Origin: Actinomycetota bacterium
GTDB taxonomy: Bacteria > Actinomycetota > Thermoleophilia > Gaiellales > Gaiellaceae
Assembly: GCA_013696595.1 (NCBI GenBank)
Contig: JACCYG010000120.1
Span: forward strand, 1 to 7,703
Reading direction: 5' to 3'
Length of the DNA: 7,703 nt
The notes beneath the pieces are model-generated. The model made no database searches. It was not told the origin of the DNA and saw only the letters and a list, made by a program, of their open reading frames with translations. The position numbers and the translations under genes are program-made. Below are positions 5,828-7,703 of the stretch, piece by piece. Position 1 is the first letter of the stretch, and the number at the start of each line of letters is the position of its first letter.

Positions 5828-5847
5828 GGGCGAGGCATGCCTCGCCC
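5824..5847. repeat. Perfect 20-bp palindrome with GTAG flank, REP/MITE-like
   Basis: GGGCGAGGCATGCCTCGCCC (5828-5847) reads the same on both strands, and is preceded by GTAG at 5824-5827. Repeats of the general form GTAGGGGCG...CGCCC are, from memory, dispersed in many bacterial genomes, so this may be one copy of a REP-like family. It could equally serve as a transcript-stabilising or attenuating hairpin (8-bp stem, GCAT loop) between moxR and the DUF58 gene. No T-tract follows, so strong termination is unlikely. Confidence 0.7.
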
Positions 5848-5868
5848 GGATCCCGTCCAAGAGCTGCC

Positions 5869-7092
5869 GTGCTGACCGGCCGGGGCCGCGCGCTCCTCGC
5901 GCTCGGCGGGCTGACGTACCTCGCCGCCTGGGCCTTCGGTTCCGAGCCGCTCTACCCGCTCGCGCTCGGCCTCGTTCTGGCCGTCGCCGCGGCCGCGCTC
6001 TGGGTCCGGGCGCTGCGACGGCCGATGACGCTGCGCAGGTCGCTCTGGCGGGGGGAGCACCTCGCGGGCGACGACGTGCCGGTCCAGCTCGAGCTCGACG
6101 TGGAGGGATCGCTTCCACCAGGAAGCCTCGTCGTCCGGGAGCGCATCGCCCGCCTCGGCGACCACGAGACGCTTCTGCGCCGCCGGGAGAGTCACCTCTA
6201 CGGGACGTACATCCTGACCGAGGTCCCTCGCGGGCGGTATCCGATCGAGTCGTCCGAGGTCGTGATCGAGGACCCCTTCGGCCTCGAGCGCATTCAGGTG
6301 CCGCTTTCGCGCTCGGAGTCGCTGCTCGTCTATCCGAGGATCGTCGAGATCGATCGACTCTTCTCCGAGTCGGGCGGCCAGACACCCGGCGGACGGCGCT
6401 TCCTCCTCCGGAGGATGATCGGGTTCGAGCTCCACAGCGTGCGCGAGTACGAGCAGGGTGAGTCGCTCCGGCGCGTCCACTGGCCCTCGACGGCGCGTCG
6501 CGGAGAGCTGATGGTCAAGGAGCTCGAGGACTCGCCGCGGGACGAGACGGCCGTGCTCCTCGACGCGGACGCGACGGCGGTCGTAGGCGAGCCTCCCGAG
6601 TCGACGTTCGAGCTCCAGGTGCGCGCGGCGGGCTCGATCCTGAAGGCAAACGCGCGCCGAGGGCGTCGCGCCTCGCTGATCGTCAACACACGCGACCGCG
6701 CCTACCAGCGCGTGCACTCCTTCGACGGGGACTGGAAGCGGGCCCTCGAGCTGCTTGCGGCCGTCGAGCCCGACGGCCAGGCAGGCGCCGCGACGCTGCT
6801 TTCCGACGAAGCCGGCCCGGCCGTGCGCGCGCTCGAGTTGACCGTCGTCACCGCCGCTCTCTCGCCGAGGCTCGTCGAGCGTCTGCTCCAGCGGGCCTTC
6901 GGCCACCATGCGGCCGCGCTCGTCTATGTCGATCCCGTCAGCTTCGCACCGGACGGCGCCGATCGCCCGCTCGAGGCGACCGCACAACTCCTCCGTCTCG
7001 AGCGCGCCGGGATTCCCGTCGCGATTCTTCGGCGCGGCGACGACCTCGCCACGAAGCTCGCCGCCGTCCAGATCGAGGCGGCTGTTGGCTAG
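5869..7092 (+). CDS. DUF58 domain membrane protein
   Basis: Family partner of MoxR ATPases; its biochemical role is not established. The 407-residue product begins with two probable membrane helices (about 8-23 and 28-46), then a soluble part. This includes a beta-rich region with EDPFGLERI at 134-142 (conserved DPFGL) and the DUF58 signature REYEQGESLRRVHWPSTARR at 192-211, followed by VKELED at 216-221. A VWA-like fold should follow: ETAVLLDADAT at 226-236 is where a metal-site DxSxS motif would lie, but here it reads DADAT, so metal binding is doubtful. The GTG start has only a weak AAGAG upstream (5858-5862) and follows moxR by 41 nt, which hold the palindrome. It overlaps the next gene by 8 nt. 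The soluble region is probably cytoplasmic, where it could meet MoxR. Confidence 0.9.
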   Translation: MLTGRGRALLALGGLTYLAAWAFGSEPLYPLALGLVLAVAAAALWVRALRRPMTLRRSLWRGEHLAGDDVPVQLELDVEGSLPPGSLVVRERIARLGDHETLLRRRESHLYGTYILTEVPRGRYPIESSEVVIEDPFGLERIQVPLSRSESLLVYPRIVEIDRLFSESGGQTPGGRRFLLRRMIGFELHSVREYEQGESLRRVHWPSTARRGELMVKELEDSPRDETAVLLDADATAVVGEPPESTFELQVRAAGSILKANARRGRRASLIVNTRDRAYQRVHSFDGDWKRALELLAAVEPDGQAGAATLLSDEAGPAVRALELTVVTAALSPRLVERLLQRAFGHHAAALVYVDPVSFAPDGADRPLEATAQLLRLERAGIPVAILRRGDDLATKLAAVQIEAAVG

Positions 7093-7703
7093 GACGCTTC
7101 TCGGCTTCGTCCTCGCGGCACTGCTCGTGACCGCGATGTGGGTCCGGCTCGAGGAAACCGGGAGGTCCGGCAGCGCGGTCGTGATCGTCCTCTTCCTGGC
7201 ACTTCTGCCGACGCTCGCCGTCGAGCGCAGGCGCGACCGGTTCACCGTGGGCGTCGTGCTCGGTGTCTCGGCGCTTCTCGCCGCGAGCGGCGCGATGAAT
7301 GTCTCGCTCTCCGACGCGCGTCTGCTCGATCCCGACCGCGACTTCGCCGGGCCGCTCGTCACGGCCCTCCGTGAAGGCTTCCTCGACTACTACGACACAA
7401 CGCTTCCGTTCAACACGGCCGACTTCCCGCTCATGCACGGCCTCGTGTTGCTCGCGATCTTCGGCTTCACGGCGATCACCGGGATGCTGATCGCTGCGCG
7501 CCGGCCCGTCGCCGTCGCCTCCGTGCTGCTCGTCGCGCTCGGCTGGCCGGCCACCCTGATCCCGGGCAATCGCCCGCTCGCAGCCGGCGCGCTCGCGCTG
7601 GCGGGAGTGCTCGCGCTCCTCTTCATCCTCCGAGCGGGAACGACACTGTCGCGCGGGTTCGCCGGCGCCGCTGCCGTCGGGATCGCCCTCGTAGCTGTCT
7701 CGA
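7085..7703 (+). CDS. TgpA-like (DUF3488/transglutaminase) membrane protein, N-terminal part
   Basis: Open frame running off the window, 206 residues visible. It is rich in hydrophobic segments, roughly at 4-20, 29-46, 53-71, 115-137, 140-160, 164-182 and 190-206. A non-membrane stretch at about 72-114 (with REGFLDYYDTTLPFN at 96-110) lies between the third and fourth. Such multi-helix N-termini followed by an external transglutaminase-like domain are typical of the third gene in MoxR-DUF58 cassettes. The transglutaminase domain itself lies beyond the window, so the name rests on topology and position. The start TTG 7085 overlaps the DUF58 stop by 8 nt and has GAGG at 7075-7078, 6 nt upstream; an ATG at 7133 is a weaker alternative that would remove the first helix. 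Confidence 0.75.
   Translation, partial: MARTLLGFVLAALLVTAMWVRLEETGRSGSAVVIVLFLALLPTLAVERRRDRFTVGVVLGVSALLAASGAMNVSLSDARLLDPDRDFAGPLVTALREGFLDYYDTTLPFNTADFPLMHGLVLLAIFGFTAITGMLIAARRPVAVASVLLVALGWPATLIPGNRPLAAGALALAGVLALLFILRAGTTLSRGFAGAAAVGIALVAVS

Noticed and set aside
5683..7362. Long minus-strand open frame (559 codons) opposite DUF58 and the TgpA-like gene
   Set aside because: It mirrors strongly biased GC-rich codons of well-identified + strand genes; its translation is low-complexity, Arg/Glu-rich and shows no family motif.
1..7703. CRISPR array, insertion sequence or phage genes
   Set aside because: No regularly spaced repeats, transposase or phage motifs seen; all genes are co-oriented chromosomal genes with uniform composition.

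Overview
The window is a high-GC, densely packed, single-direction (+ strand) stretch of bacterial chromosome. An actinobacterial integration host factor (mihF) directly before gmk, rpoZ and coaBC is a hallmark of Actinomycetota. The NAD-dependent class 1B PyrK/PyrD pair in place of the class 2 PyrD of mycobacteria, together with apparently leaderless TAGAAT/TAGACT-type promoters, suggests a deep-branching class such as Thermoleophilia (Gaiellales/Solirubrobacterales type) rather than a mycobacterium or streptomycete. That placement is inference; no rRNA is present to confirm it.

Layout. (1) 1-2180, pyrimidine biosynthesis: the 3' end of carB, then pyrK and pyrD. The genes overlap (20 nt and 4 nt), so this is one translationally coupled operon tail. 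(2) 2184-3423, housekeeping block: mihF from its own apparently leaderless promoter, gmk whose start lies inside or at the end of mihF, then rpoZ with its own probable -10. (3) 3424-3677, a 254-nt gap that starts with a palindrome across the rpoZ stop, contains several further hairpins, and ends in a promoter-like sequence. (4) 3678-4850, coaBC (bifunctional CoA biosynthesis enzyme). (5) 4853-7703, a MoxR ATPase, a DUF58 membrane protein and the N-terminal membrane part of a TgpA-like (DUF3488/transglutaminase) protein, cut by the window edge. This is the widespread MoxR-DUF58-transglutaminase cassette, starting 2 nt after coaBC.

How the genes fit together. Regions 1-4 supply nucleotides (carbamoyl phosphate, orotate, GDP), CoA, a nucleoid protein and an RNA polymerase subunit, i.e. 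growth-linked core functions. Region 5 is a probable envelope-associated chaperone/protease-like module. Compared with the textbook actinobacterial order (carA-carB-pyrF-mihF-gmk-rpoZ-coaBC-metK-priA), pyrF is absent between pyrD and mihF, and metK-priA are replaced by the MoxR cassette.

I found no wholly unknown system. The points most worth a second look are a 20-bp perfect palindrome, resembling a dispersed repeat, whose flank supplies the moxR stop codon; an identical 11-bp box at the starts of rpoZ and coaBC; a Cys-to-Glu change in the CoaC active-site flap; the lack of a good gmk start codon; and the structured gap before coaBC.
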